A stretch of DNA of 64,000 bases from NCBI RefSeq assembly GCF_014648855.1, contig NZ_BMRX01000014.1, positions 62,001 to 126,000 on the forward strand, in the 5' to 3' direction. Source of the DNA: Streptomyces parvulus. GTDB lineage: Bacteria > Actinomycetota > Actinomycetes > Streptomycetales > Streptomycetaceae. The notes beneath the pieces were generated by a model. The model was not told the DNA's origin and ran no database searches. It worked only from the letters and a program-made list of their open reading frames with translations. Shown in pieces: positions 1-11,221 of this stretch. The stretch's first letter is position 1. Each line of letters opens with the position of its first letter. The position numbers and the translations under genes were made by a program.

Positions 1-2456
1 ACGCCCTGGAGGGGCACGGCACGGCGGTGCTGGTCGCGCCGCCGGGCACGGGCAAGACGACGCTGGTGCCGCTCGCGCTGGCCGGGCTGCTGGACGAGGG
101 CCCCGCGCGGCGCGTGGTCGTGGCCGAGCCCCGCCGGATCGCGGCGCGGGCGGCGGCCCGGCGGATGGCGTGGCTGCTGAGCGAGAGGCCCGGTGCGCGG
201 GTCGGGTACACGGTGCGCGGCGAACGGGTCGTCGGGCGGCACACGCGCGTGGAGGTCGTCACGACCGGTGTGCTCCTCCAGCGGCTCCAGCGGGACCAGG
301 AGCTGACGGGCGTCGACGCGGTGGTGCTCGACGAGTGCCACGAGCGGCATCTGGACGCCGACACGACGGCGGCGTTCCTGTGGGACGTCCGGCAGGCGCT
401 GCGGCCGGACTTGCGGCTCGTGGCCGCCTCCGCGACGACCGACGCCGAAGGCTGGGCCCGGCTGCTGGGCGGCGCGCCGGTCGTGGAGGCGCGGGGCGTG
501 TCGCATCCCGTGGAGGTGGTCTGGTCGCCGCCGGCGCGCCCGGTGCGGCCCCCGCACGGCATGCGGGTGGACCTCGCGCTGCTCACGCATGTGGCGTCGG
601 TGGTCCGGCGGGCGCTCGCCGAGTGGGACGGGGACGTGCTGTGCTTCCTGCCCGGCGTCGGGGAGATCGCCCGCGTCGCCGGGCGGCTGGGGGGCCTCGG
701 GGACGTCGACGTGCTCCAGGTGCACGGGCGGGCGTCCGGGGCCGTGCAGGACGCCGTGCTGGTGCCCGGGGCGCGGCGCCGCGTGGTGCTGGCGACGTCG
801 GTGGCGGAGTCGTCCCTGACGGTCCCCGGGGTGCGGGTGGTCGTGGACGCCGGGCTGGCGCGGGAGCCGCGGGTCGATCACGCGCGCGGGCTGAGCGCCC
901 TGACGACGGTGCGGGCCTCGCGGGCGGCGGCGCGGCAGCGGGCGGGGCGTGCCGGGCGGGAGGCCCCCGGCGTGGTGTACCGGTGCTGGACGGAGGCGGA
1001 GGACGTCCGGCTGCCGCGGTTCCCGGCGCCGGAGATCAAGGTGGCCGACCTGACGGCGTTCGCCCTGCAGGCGGCCTGCTGGGGAGACCCGGACGCCTCC
1101 TCACTGGCGCTGCTCGACCCGCCGCCGGCCGGGGCGATGGCGGCGGCGCGGTCGGTCCTCACCGCGGTCGGCGCGGTCGACGCGGCCGGCCGTGCCACGC
1201 CGCGGGGGACCCGGTTGTCCCGGCTCGGTGTGCACCCCCGGCTGGGGCGCGCGCTGCTCGACACGGCGGGAAGCGCGGGAGCGGGCGGCGCCTCGGAGGT
1301 GGCCGCCGAAGTGGTCGGGCTGCTCAGCGAGGAGGCGCCCCGGGAGTACGGGGACGAGCTGGTCTCCGTCCTGCGGGCCGCCCGGCGCGGGGGTGACGGC
1401 TACGCGGCGCGGTGGCGGGCGGAGGTGCGGCGGCTGCGCGGCGCCGTCCAGCCGGAGGAGGGCGGGCGCGGGGCACCGCTCGCCGAGGACGCCCTCGCCG
1501 GCCTGGTGGCCGCCCTGGCGTTTCCCGAGCGGGTGGCGAGGAAGGACGGCGGTTCCTATCTGATGGTCTCGGGCACCCGCGCCGAGCTGCCGGCGGGGTC
1601 GGCGCTGCGGGGTGCGCCGTGGATCGCCGTCGCGGTGGCCGACCGGCCGGTGGGGCGCGGGCACGCGCGCGTGCAGCTCGGCGCCGCAGTCGACGAGGGG
1701 ACGGCGCGGCTGGCGGCGGGGGCGCTGCTCACCGAACGGGACGAGGTCCGCTGGAGCGGCGGGGACGTGGTGGCCCGGCGTGTCGAGGCGCTCGGTGCCG
1801 TGGAATTGGCGGTCCGGCCGCTGACCGGCGCCGACCCCGGACTCGTACGGGAGGCCCTGCTCGAAGGGCTGCGTCAGGAGGGGCTCGGGCTGCTGCGCCG
1901 TACGGCCGACGCGGAGGCGCTGCGCGCTCGGCTCGCGTTCCTGCGGCGGCATCTCGGCGAGCCGTGGCCCGACGTGTCCGACGACGCCCTCCACGCGCGC
2001 GTGGACGAGTGGTTGGAGCCCGAGCTGGGGCGTGCCGCGCGGCGGGCCGACCTGGCCCGGATCGACGCGGCGGAGGCGCTGGCGCGGCTGCTGCCGTGGG
2101 CGTCGGGCGAGGCGGCGCGGCTCGACGAGCTGGCCCCGGAGCGGATCGCCGTCCCCAGCGGGTCCAGGATCCGGATCGACTACGCGGACCCGGAACAGCC
2201 GGTGCTCGCGGTGAAGTTGCAGGAGATGTTCGGACTCCAGCGCTCGCCCCGGATCGCCGGTGTGCCCCTGCTCGTCCACCTCCTCTCCCCCGCCGGCCGC
2301 CCCGCCGCGGTGACGGCCGACCTGGCCTCGTTCTGGCGGGACGGCTACAAGGGGGTGCGGGCGGAGCTGCGCGGCCGGTACCCGAAGCACCCGTGGCCCG
2401 AGGATCCCGCCACGGCGGAACCGACCCGGTACACGAAGGCGCGGCTCGGGAAGTGA
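1..2456 (+). CDS. hrpB: ATP-dependent helicase HrpB (5' end outside window)
   Basis: The gene is cut by the left edge: the frame is open from base 3, and codons before the in-frame GTG at 27 read into the P-loop, so the true start lies upstream. About 817 codons remain. It is a DExH-box ATP-dependent helicase of the HrpB type. Visible motifs are Walker A APPGTGKTT, motif II DECHER, motif III SATT and motif VI QRAGRAGR, followed by a long helicase-associated region and the HrpB C-terminal domain (YPKHPWPEDP near the end). Family members are thought to act on RNA, but the cellular role is poorly defined. It converges on the transglycosylase gene, with a shared hairpin between them. Confidence 0.93.
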   Translation, partial: ALEGHGTAVLVAPPGTGKTTLVPLALAGLLDEGPARRVVVAEPRRIAARAAARRMAWLLSERPGARVGYTVRGERVVGRHTRVEVVTTGVLLQRLQRDQELTGVDAVVLDECHERHLDADTTAAFLWDVRQALRPDLRLVAASATTDAEGWARLLGGAPVVEARGVSHPVEVVWSPPARPVRPPHGMRVDLALLTHVASVVRRALAEWDGDVLCFLPGVGEIARVAGRLGGLGDVDVLQVHGRASGAVQDAVLVPGARRRVVLATSVAESSLTVPGVRVVVDAGLAREPRVDHARGLSALTTVRASRAAARQRAGRAGREAPGVVYRCWTEAEDVRLPRFPAPEIKVADLTAFALQAACWGDPDASSLALLDPPPAGAMAAARSVLTAVGAVDAAGRATPRGTRLSRLGVHPRLGRALLDTAGSAGAGGASEVAAEVVGLLSEEAPREYGDELVSVLRAARRGGDGYAARWRAEVRRLRGAVQPEEGGRGAPLAEDALAGLVAALAFPERVARKDGGSYLMVSGTRAELPAGSALRGAPWIAVAVADRPVGRGHARVQLGAAVDEGTARLAAGALLTERDEVRWSGGDVVARRVEALGAVELAVRPLTGADPGLVREALLEGLRQEGLGLLRRTADAEALRARLAFLRRHLGEPWPDVSDDALHARVDEWLEPELGRAARRADLARIDAAEALARLLPWASGEAARLDELAPERIAVPSGSRIRIDYADPEQPVLAVKLQEMFGLQRSPRIAGVPLLVHLLSPAGRPAAVTADLASFWRDGYKGVRAELRGRYPKHPWPEDPATAEPTRYTKARLGK

Positions 2457-2479
2457 CGCGGGGAGCGTGACGGAACGGC

Positions 2480-2513
2480 GAGGGCGCCCGCCGCGTGCAC
2501 GGTGGGCGCCCTC
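2480..2513. terminator. Bidirectional hairpin terminator
   Basis: A perfect 10-bp stem (GAGGGCGCCC at 2480-2489, GGGCGCCCTC at 2504-2513) with a 14-nt loop lies in the 79-nt gap between two convergent genes. There is no U-run, as is common for Streptomyces terminators. It probably ends both the helicase and the transglycosylase transcripts. Confidence 0.75.
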
Positions 2514-2535
2514 GGTCCTCGGTCGGGACCGGTGC

Positions 2536-4326
2536 TCAGGCCTCGGGCTCCGTGGACGGGCTCGTGGAGGGCTCGGCCGACGGGTCGGTCGACGGGTCCG
2601 GGGTCGGGTCGGGTGCCGCTGCGACCTTCAACGGGACGTTGAGGACGGCGCCGCCCGCCGTGGTGACGCGGAGCAGGAACGTGCCCGCGGCGTCGTCGGC
2701 GTAGAGCTTCGGCAGTTCGAGCATGCCCTTGGCGTCGGTCTTGAGGCCGGTGAGGGTGCGCACGGCCTTGCCGTCGGCGTCCTTGAAGAAGGGGCCCTTG
2801 TCGGCCTGGGTCGGGTCGAGCACCGACTTGACGAGCACGGCGGTGACGGCGACCTTGCCGGCTGCGGCGCCCTTGCGCGTGGCCTTCACCTCGACCCGCT
2901 CCGCGAACTCGCCCCCGGGCACGCAGGTCAGCTCGGTGGCGCCGGTGCGGGCGAGGGCGTCGGCGACGCGCTCCGTGACGGTGGCCTTGTAGTCGAACGC
3001 CACGGAACGGCCGATCACGGTCGCCCGGACCGTGAACACACCGGTCTTCTCCCCGGCCACCAGTGCGGGCGCGACCGCCGTGCCGGAGGCGTCGGTGGTG
3101 ACCGCGGCGACCTTGTCCCCGCCGGTGAAGGCGGCGTCCGTGTCGCCCAGCACGGTGAAGCGGACGCGGACCTTGCCGACGCCGCTGCCGGCCTTGGTCT
3201 CGGCGCGCGCGGTGAGCTTCTGGGCGAAGGTGTCGCCCGCGACCGCGGTGAGGCCGGTGGCGCCCGCGTTCTCCAGGTGGTGCACCGTGTCGGTGGGCGT
3301 GGGCGGCCGGGTGCCGGCGGGCGGTTCCGGGTCGGTCGGCGGCTTGGGCGTCGGCGAGCCGGTGCCGGGGTCCGAGGGCCCGGGCTTCGCCGGCCGGTCC
3401 GGCTTGCCGGGGCTCGGCGTCGAGGAGCCGGAGGCACCGGGCCGGGGCGTCGCACCCGGCGTGCTGGGCGAGGGCCCGGCGCCGGGGCGGAACGTGTCGT
3501 CGCTGCGGCCCACGGGGAGCGTGCCGGTGCCGTCGGGGATCTCGTGGCTGCCCCTGCGGTAGTGCTCCAGCCAGGACAGGACCGTGTTCAGGTAGTCCTG
3601 CGAGTTGTTGTAGCTGAGGATCGCGCTCTCCAGGTCCGCCCGGTCGGAGAGGTCCCAGGTGAACCGGCAGAGGTAGTGGCCTGCGGCGAGCGCGGCGTCG
3701 TAGACGTTGTTGGGGTCGTCCTTGCCGTCGCCGTTGCCGTCGCGGCCCGCCCACGCCCAGGTGGAGGGGATGAACTGCATCGGGCCGACCGCGTTGTCGT
3801 AGCTGCTGTTGCCGTCGTAGACGCCGTCGTCGGTGTCCTTGATGAGGGCGAAGCCGTTGCCGTCGAGCTGCGGGCCGATGATCTTGCCGATGGTGGTGCC
3901 GGAGGCGTCGACGCGGCCGCCGCGGGCCTGGCCGGACTCCACCTTGCCGATCGCGGCGAGGAGTTGCCAGGGCAGGTTGCAGCCGGGCTTGGCCTGGCGC
4001 ACCGCCGCCTCGGCCTTCTTGTAGGCGTCCAGGACGGTCGCGGGGATGCCGGCCTCGGCGGCCTCCCGGGAGGAGGGGGTGCCGATGGTGGGCGCGGGGC
4101 TCGGGCTGTTCAGCGGCGGCAGGTCCGTGTAGTACGGCGAGTTGCCGGTCGCGCTCTCCTGGGACGGCGTGTCGGCCGTCGGCGCGTTGTCGGCGGTGGT
4201 CTGTCTGCCGTTGGAGTCGGCCGTCACGTCCGGGGCCTGGGACGCGGACAGGGCCGCGACCACGACCGCGGCCACAGTGGTGGTGACCGCCGCTTTGCGG
4301 AGCCTCCTGTCGAAATGCGCCGCCAT
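2536..4326 (-). CDS. Secreted lytic transglycosylase with Ig-like repeats
   Basis: A 596-residue exported cell-wall enzyme. A basic N-terminus (RRLRK) and hydrophobic stretch at about 12-30 form a signal peptide. Residues about 90-255 are a soluble-lytic-transglycosylase domain: probable catalytic Glu130 in IGKVESGQ, then GPMQFIPSTW at 181-190 and ILSYNNS near 240. This family cleaves the MurNAc-GlcNAc bond of peptidoglycan. A Pro/Ser/Thr/Gly-rich linker follows (about 275-345), then two similar beta-sandwich-like repeats (each with GAT-LT-V-G-F and a V/A-GKV core), then an acidic Ser/Thr/Pro tail ending PSTEPEA. The ATG is preceded by GGGAGGGG. The linker and repeats probably place the enzyme in the wall. 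Confidence 0.88.
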   Translation of the reverse strand: MAAHFDRRLRKAAVTTTVAAVVVAALSASQAPDVTADSNGRQTTADNAPTADTPSQESATGNSPYYTDLPPLNSPSPAPTIGTPSSREAAEAGIPATVLDAYKKAEAAVRQAKPGCNLPWQLLAAIGKVESGQARGGRVDASGTTIGKIIGPQLDGNGFALIKDTDDGVYDGNSSYDNAVGPMQFIPSTWAWAGRDGNGDGKDDPNNVYDAALAAGHYLCRFTWDLSDRADLESAILSYNNSQDYLNTVLSWLEHYRRGSHEIPDGTGTLPVGRSDDTFRPGAGPSPSTPGATPRPGASGSSTPSPGKPDRPAKPGPSDPGTGSPTPKPPTDPEPPAGTRPPTPTDTVHHLENAGATGLTAVAGDTFAQKLTARAETKAGSGVGKVRVRFTVLGDTDAAFTGGDKVAAVTTDASGTAVAPALVAGEKTGVFTVRATVIGRSVAFDYKATVTERVADALARTGATELTCVPGGEFAERVEVKATRKGAAAGKVAVTAVLVKSVLDPTQADKGPFFKDADGKAVRTLTGLKTDAKGMLELPKLYADDAAGTFLLRVTTAGGAVLNVPLKVAAAPDPTPDPSTDPSAEPSTSPSTEPEA

Positions 4327-4538
4327 AGAGTGAACCCCTCCCGTGGACGCCCGCGCGTCCGTCTCCGTCCGTGTCCGGCCGGCGCATCCGGCCGCCGTGC
4401 CCGGCTGCCGTATCCGCCCGCTGTCTCCGCCCTGTTGTGACGATCGGTCCGCGCCGACGGTTGCACCGCAACTTTCCGGGCGTGGTGTCCGTCTGTTCGA
4501 CCAGCACGGTGCCGCAGGCGACCCTACGGCAACTTGCT

Positions 4539-4568
4539 TTGCACGGGCACCCGTTCGCGCCCGATATT
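4539..4568 (+). promoter_or_regulatory. Candidate promoter of the DUF4184 gene
   Basis: TTGCAC (4539-4544), an 18-nt spacer and GATATT (4563-4568) fit a housekeeping sigma-factor promoter. It would give a leader of about 20 nt containing the ribosome binding site AGAGGAG at 4584-4590. This is an inference from sequence only. The rest of the 270-nt gap holds the transglycosylase upstream region, where I found no riboswitch-like structure. Confidence 0.4.
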
Positions 4569-4595
4569 CACCGGTTGGCCATAAGAGGAGTTCAG

Positions 4596-5444
4596 TTGCC
4601 GTTCACCCTCAGTCATGCGGCCGCCGTGCTGCCCGGAGTACGGGGCGACGGGACGGGCCGCGGGCGGCTGGTGCCCGCCGTGCTGGTGGCGGGGTCGTTC
4701 GCGCCCGACATGACCTATTACGCGGCGAGTTTCCTGCCCGCGGCGATGGAGTTCGGGGACGTCACCCACTCGTTCACCGGCGTCTTCACGGTGGATGTGG
4801 CCGTCGCCTGGGCGCTGGTGGGGATGTGGCTGCTGGTTCGCGAGCCTCTGGTGGCCCTGCTGCCCCGGGCCCGGCAGGGACGCGTGGCGCTCCTGCTGCG
4901 CTGCGGTGCGCCACGCGCGCGCGTGGCACCCGCGGCCACGGCGTGGTGGTACGTGTCGGCGGTGCTGGGGGCGCTGACGCACGTGGTGTGGGACGCGTTC
5001 ACGCACCTCGACCGGTGGGGCATGCGGCTGTTCCCGGTGCTGGGCCGGGAGATCGCGGGGTCGCCGCTGTACTGGTACCTCCAGTACGGCGGCTCCGCCG
5101 TGGCCGCGGTCGTGATCGCCGTGTTCGTCGCGCGGGCGCTGCGTCGGGCGCCCCGCGGCGGGGCGCCCGCCGTGCCGGTCCTCTCGGCGCGGGACCGGTG
5201 GTGGGCCGCGGTGTTCCTCGGCGGCTGCGCGCTGGCCGGGGCGGTGCGCCGGGCGGTGCGGTGGTGGGACTACTGGGGCCACCTGGCCAAGCCGTGGGAG
5301 CTGATCCCGACGGTGTGTTTCGGCGCGGGCGCCGGGCTGGCGCCGGCGCTGCTGGTGTACGCCGCGGTGGTCAGGACGCGGCGTCCGGTCCCCGCTCCCG
5401 CCGCCCGGGCCGGTGCGGAGCCGGACCGCCGGGTGGCCCGCTGA
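4596..5444 (+). CDS. DUF4184 family membrane protein
   Basis: A 282-residue integral membrane protein. It begins LPFTLSHAAAVLP, the usual opening of DUF4184 proteins, and has a conserved APDMTYY segment and several hydrophobic helices (about residues 60-78, 110-130, 163-183, 210-227 and 245-262). HVVWDAFTH contributes His/Asp residues that recall membrane metal-dependent hydrolases. Function is unknown. I chose the TTG at 4596 because AGAGGAG lies 5 nt upstream and the family begins at this residue; the open frame further upstream has no ribosome binding site. It has an upstream promoter candidate, and its last 74 bases overlap the convergent small gene. Confidence 0.8.
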   Translation: MPFTLSHAAAVLPGVRGDGTGRGRLVPAVLVAGSFAPDMTYYAASFLPAAMEFGDVTHSFTGVFTVDVAVAWALVGMWLLVREPLVALLPRARQGRVALLLRCGAPRARVAPAATAWWYVSAVLGALTHVVWDAFTHLDRWGMRLFPVLGREIAGSPLYWYLQYGGSAVAAVVIAVFVARALRRAPRGGAPAVPVLSARDRWWAAVFLGGCALAGAVRRAVRWWDYWGHLAKPWELIPTVCFGAGAGLAPALLVYAAVVRTRRPVPAPAARAGAEPDRRVAR

Positions 5445-5781
5445 CCGTGTCGGCGGCGACGAAGACGGTGAGGGTGCGTGCGGGGCGTGGCCGCGGCACC
5501 AGGGTGAGGGCCAGGGACAGGTAGCCGCGGGCCAGGTCCGCCCACAGGCGCCAGGCCGGTGCCTCGCGCGGGGTGGGGGTGGCGGTCGCCCGGTCGCCGC
5601 GGGCGAGTCTGCGGCCGAGGCCGGTCGCCGTGCGGCGCAGGGCCGTGGTGAGGGTGGCGGGGATGCGGCCGGTACTCGCGTCTGGCGCGAGGGCCGGGAC
5701 CGGTGGCAGTGGCACGCGGGCGGGTCCTTCTGTGCTTGCCCGTGCCGGTGTCGTCCGGTGGTGGAGCATGCGTATACCCAT
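5371..5781 (-). CDS. Hypothetical protein, 136 residues
   Basis: No family recognised. The predicted protein is rich in Arg, Ala, Pro and Thr and has one moderately hydrophobic stretch (DLARGYLSLALTLVP) in its second half, possibly membrane-associated. The coding case rests on strong third-position G/C in the central and 3' codons and a GAGG about 9 nt before the chosen ATG. An in-frame ATG further upstream would add 17 residues. Its 3' end overlaps the last 74 bases of the DUF4184 gene on the other strand, so a spurious frame is possible. Confidence 0.5.
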   Translation of the reverse strand: MGIRMLHHRTTPARASTEGPARVPLPPVPALAPDASTGRIPATLTTALRRTATGLGRRLARGDRATATPTPREAPAWRLWADLARGYLSLALTLVPRPRPARTLTVFVAADTVSGPPGGPAPHRPGRRERGPDAAS

Positions 5782-5863
5782 GCCCGCATCCTCACGGGAG
5801 ACCAGCGCGGGCGGCGCATCCGCGGGGGCCACCTGAGTGACGAGCCCACCGGTGGCCGCCCGG

Positions 5864-5892
5864 CGCGGCCCCGCCGCGGGGGCGGGGCCGCG
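5864..5892 (-). terminator. Hairpin terminator downstream of polA
   Basis: A perfect 12-bp stem (CGCGGCCCCGCC at 5864-5875, GGCGGGGCCGCG at 5881-5892) with a 5-nt loop lies 56 nt past the polA stop. Confidence 0.65.
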
Positions 5893-5913
5893 AACCGCCG
5901 GGACCCGGCATCC

Positions 5914-5945
5914 CCGCCGGACCGCCGGACCGCCGGACCGCCGGA
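5914..5945. repeat. Four tandem copies of an octamer after polA
   Basis: CCGCCGGA is repeated four times without mismatch (5914-5921, 5922-5929, 5930-5937, 5938-5945) and stops 2 nt before the polA stop codon. It is non-coding on the polA strand and probably a slippage tract. Confidence 0.9.
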
Positions 5946-5947
5946 GG

Positions 5948-8671
5948 CTAGTGCGCTGCCGACTCCCAGTCCGCTCCCGAGCCCACCGAGACGCCGAGGG
6001 GCACGCTGAGGCTGACCGCGTTCGCCATCTCGCGGCGGACCAGCTCCTCGGCGGCCTCGCGCTCGCCCGGGGCGATCTCCAGGACGATTTCGTCGTGGAC
6101 CTGGAGCAGCATGCGGGAGGACAGGCCGGCCTCGCGCAGTGCCTTGTCCACGTTGAGCATGGCGATCTTGACGATGTCGGCCGCGGTGCCCTGGATCGGC
6201 GCGTTCAGGGCCATGCGTTCGGCGGCCTCGCGGCGCTGGCGGTTGTCGCTGTTGAGGTCGGGCAGGTAGCGGCGGCGGCCGAAGAGGGTCGCCGTGTAGC
6301 CCGTGGCCCGTGCCTCGTCGACCACCCGGCGCAGGTAGTCCCGTACGCCGCCGAAGCGCTCGAAGTAAGCGTCCATCAGGCCGCGCGCCTCGGCCGCCTC
6401 GATGTTCAGCTGCTGGGAGAGGCCGAAGGCCGAGAGGCCGTACGCCAGGCCGTAGGACATGGCCTTGATCTTGCGCCGCATCTCCGCGTCCACGGCCGAC
6501 TGCTCGACGGAGAAGACCTGTGCGGCGGCGGTGGTGTGCAGGTCCTCGCCGGACGTGAACGCCTCGGTCAGGCCCGCGTCCTCGGACAGGTGGGCCATCA
6601 CCCGCAGCTCGATCTGGCTGTAGTCGGCCGTCATCAGGGACTCGAAGCCCTCGCCGACCACGAACCCGCGGCGGATGGCCCGGCCCTCGTCGGTGCGGAC
6701 CGGGATGTTCTGGAGGTTCGGGTCCGTGGAGGAGAGGCGGCCGGTCGCGGCGACCGTCTGGTTGAACGTGGTGTGGATGCGGCCGTCCGCGGCGATCGTC
6801 TTGATCAGGCCCTCGACCGTGACCCGCAGCTTGGCCTGCTCGCGGTGCCGGAGCATGATCACCGGCAGTTCGTTGTCGGTCTGGGCCGCGAGCCAGGCCA
6901 GGGCGTCCGCGTCGGTGGTGTAGCCGGTCTTGGTCTTCTTGGTCTTCGGCAGGTTCAGCTCGCCGAAGAGCACCTCCTGGAGCTGCTTGGGCGAGCCCAG
7001 GTTGAACTCGCGTCCGGCCGCCGCGTGCGCCTCCTTCACGGCCTGCTGGACGGCGCCCGCGAACATCTGCTCCATGGCCTCCAGGTGGGCCCGGTCGGCG
7101 GCGATGCCGTGCCGCTCCATGCGGGCCAGCAGCGCGGAGGTCGGCAGCTCCATGTCGCGCAGCAGGTCCGCGGCGCCGACGTCCGCCAGGCGGCCCTCGA
7201 AGGCCTCGCCGAGGTCGAGGATCGCGCGGGCCTGCACCATCAGCGCCTCGGCCTCCGCGCCGTCGTCCGCGCCGAAGGCCAGCTGGCCGTCGGCCGCGGC
7301 GGCCGGGGCCAGCTCGCGGTGCAGGTACTCCAGGGACAGCGCGTCCAGGTCGAAGGAGCGGCGGCCCGGCTTGACCAGGTAGGCGGCGAGGGCGGTGTCC
7401 ATGCCGACGCCGGCGACGCTCCAGCCGTGCTCGGCGAAGACCCGCATCGCGCCCTTGGCGTTGTGGAACACCTTGGGGCGGTCCGCGTCGGACAGCCAGG
7501 TGGCGAACGCCGCCTCGTCGGCCTCGTCCAGTGCCGTCGGGTCGAACCAGGCGGCGGTCCCGTCGGACGCGGCCAGCGCGACCTCGGCGACCGAGCCGGT
7601 GCCCAGGGCCCAGGTGTCGACGGTGGCGACGCCGAGGGGCCGCGCGCCGTGCTCGGCGAGCCAGCCGGCCACCTCGCCGGTGCCGAGCACCACGCCGTCC
7701 AGCTCGACCCCGTCCGCCACGACCGGCGTGGCCTCGGCCTCCTCGGCGCCCGGGTCCACGGCGAAGAGCCGCTCGCGCAGGGACGGATTGCGGATCTCCA
7801 GGGTGTCCAGGATCATCGCGACGCCCTTGCGGTCGTACGCCGGCCGCTCCAGGTCGGTGACCGCCTTCGGCAGCTCGACGCGCCGCTCCAGCTCGGTGAG
7901 CCGGCGGTTGAGCTTGACGGACTCCAGGTGGTCGCGCAGGTTCTGCCCGGCCTTGCCCTTGACCTCGTCGACGCGCTCGACGAGGTCGGCGAAGGATCCG
8001 AACTGGTTGATCCACTTCGCGGCCGTCTTCTCGCCGACGCCCGGGATGCCCGGCAGGTTGTCGGACGGGTCGCCGCGCAGGGCCGCGAAGTCGGGGTACT
8101 GGGCGGGGGTCAGGCCGTACTTCTCGAAGACCTTCTCCGGCGTGAAGCGGGTCAGCTCGGAGACGCCCTTGGTCGGATAGAGGACCGTGGTGTGCTCGCT
8201 GACCAGCTGGAAGGAGTCCCGGTCGCCGGTCACGATCAGCACGTCGAAGCCCTCGGCCTCGGCCTGCGTGGCGAGGGTGGCGATGACGTCGTCCGCCTCG
8301 AAGCCGTCGACGGCGAAGCGCGTCACGTGCATGGCGTCGAGCAGCTCGCCGATCAGCTCGACCTGGCCCTTGAACTCGTCCGGGGTCTTGGAGCGGTTCG
8401 CCTTGTACTCGGTGAACTCCGCGGAGCGCCAGGTCTTGCGGGAGACGTCGAACGCCACCGCGAAGTGCGTGGGCGCCTCGTCACGCAGCGTGTTGGCCAG
8501 CATCGACGCGAACCCGTAGATCGCGTTGGTCGGCTGGCCCGTCGCGGTCGTGAAGTTCTCCGCGGGCAGCGCGAAGAACGCGCGGTAGGCCAGCGAGTGC
8601 CCGTCCATGAGCATCAGCCGCGGGCGGGAGCCGGAGGTGCTGTCGGTCTTCTTCGATGCTGTCTTCGCCAC
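5948..8671 (-). CDS. polA: DNA polymerase I
   Basis: A 907-residue family A polymerase for gap filling and Okazaki-fragment processing. Order of domains: 5'-3' exonuclease/FEN-like (about 17-300, with LMLMDGHSLAYRAFFA and GDRDSFQL), a 3'-5' exonuclease-like fold (about 310-500), and the polymerase domain (about 530-907) with motif A TADYSQIELR, motif B RRKIKAMSYGLAYG and motif C QVHDEIVLE. The middle domain has lost the usual DxE and Asp metal ligands (VDTW and HNAKGA at those sites), so proofreading is unlikely, as is typical of actinobacteria. Tyr stands where E. coli has Phe762. The GTG start gives the usual N-terminus VAKTASKK; longer upstream reading is not conserved-looking. It diverges from the oxidoreductase gene. 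Confidence 0.97.
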   Translation of the reverse strand: MAKTASKKTDSTSGSRPRLMLMDGHSLAYRAFFALPAENFTTATGQPTNAIYGFASMLANTLRDEAPTHFAVAFDVSRKTWRSAEFTEYKANRSKTPDEFKGQVELIGELLDAMHVTRFAVDGFEADDVIATLATQAEAEGFDVLIVTGDRDSFQLVSEHTTVLYPTKGVSELTRFTPEKVFEKYGLTPAQYPDFAALRGDPSDNLPGIPGVGEKTAAKWINQFGSFADLVERVDEVKGKAGQNLRDHLESVKLNRRLTELERRVELPKAVTDLERPAYDRKGVAMILDTLEIRNPSLRERLFAVDPGAEEAEATPVVADGVELDGVVLGTGEVAGWLAEHGARPLGVATVDTWALGTGSVAEVALAASDGTAAWFDPTALDEADEAAFATWLSDADRPKVFHNAKGAMRVFAEHGWSVAGVGMDTALAAYLVKPGRRSFDLDALSLEYLHRELAPAAAADGQLAFGADDGAEAEALMVQARAILDLGEAFEGRLADVGAADLLRDMELPTSALLARMERHGIAADRAHLEAMEQMFAGAVQQAVKEAHAAAGREFNLGSPKQLQEVLFGELNLPKTKKTKTGYTTDADALAWLAAQTDNELPVIMLRHREQAKLRVTVEGLIKTIAADGRIHTTFNQTVAATGRLSSTDPNLQNIPVRTDEGRAIRRGFVVGEGFESLMTADYSQIELRVMAHLSEDAGLTEAFTSGEDLHTTAAAQVFSVEQSAVDAEMRRKIKAMSYGLAYGLSAFGLSQQLNIEAAEARGLMDAYFERFGGVRDYLRRVVDEARATGYTATLFGRRRYLPDLNSDNRQRREAAERMALNAPIQGTAADIVKIAMLNVDKALREAGLSSRMLLQVHDEIVLEIAPGEREAAEELVRREMANAVSLSVPLGVSVGSGADWESAAH

Positions 8672-8868
8672 GGTTCCGATCCTGCCATGCGCCACTGACA
8701 GTCGGTGCCGGGCAGGGCCCGCGGCAACGCGGCCGCGGGTCCGCCGTGGCCGGCCGCGCCGTTCCCCGCGCCCCCTCGGGACGCCGATCGCGACCGGCGT
8801 CCGTGGCTGTCGGCGGGGCGTGCGAGGATCGGAGACGTACCTCACACGCGTAAGCGAAGGAGCGCGCG

Positions 8869-11141
<2,273 letters not shown>

Positions 11142-11148
<7 letters not shown>

Positions 11149-11163
11149 GCGTTTGCTCAGTCG
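11142..11163. promoter_or_regulatory. 9-bp inverted repeat resembling a TetR-family operator
   Basis: CGACTGAGC (11142-11150), GTTT, GCTCAGTCG (11155-11163) is a perfect dyad. It covers the stop codon of the oxidoreductase and lies 59 nt before the thioesterase start. The TGAGCGNNNGCTCA-like core resembles operators of TetR/AcrR regulators. It could also be a weak terminator. No TetR gene is in the window. Confidence 0.45.
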
Positions 11164-11221
11164 AGTCGGCGGCCCCGGGGCGGCCGGCCCGCCATCCGGA
11201 GCGACGAGAAGGAGCCGGCCC

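Noticed and set aside
4327..4595. Possible riboswitch upstream of the secreted transglycosylase
   Set aside because: Cyclic-di-AMP riboswitches precede some Streptomyces wall-hydrolase genes, but I could not find the conserved core or pairing here, only a short GTTGC-GGT-GCAAC stem.
5837..8698. A 953-codon open frame antisense to polA
   Set aside because: Same artefact: it follows the polA reading frame on the opposite strand and has no recognisable domain.
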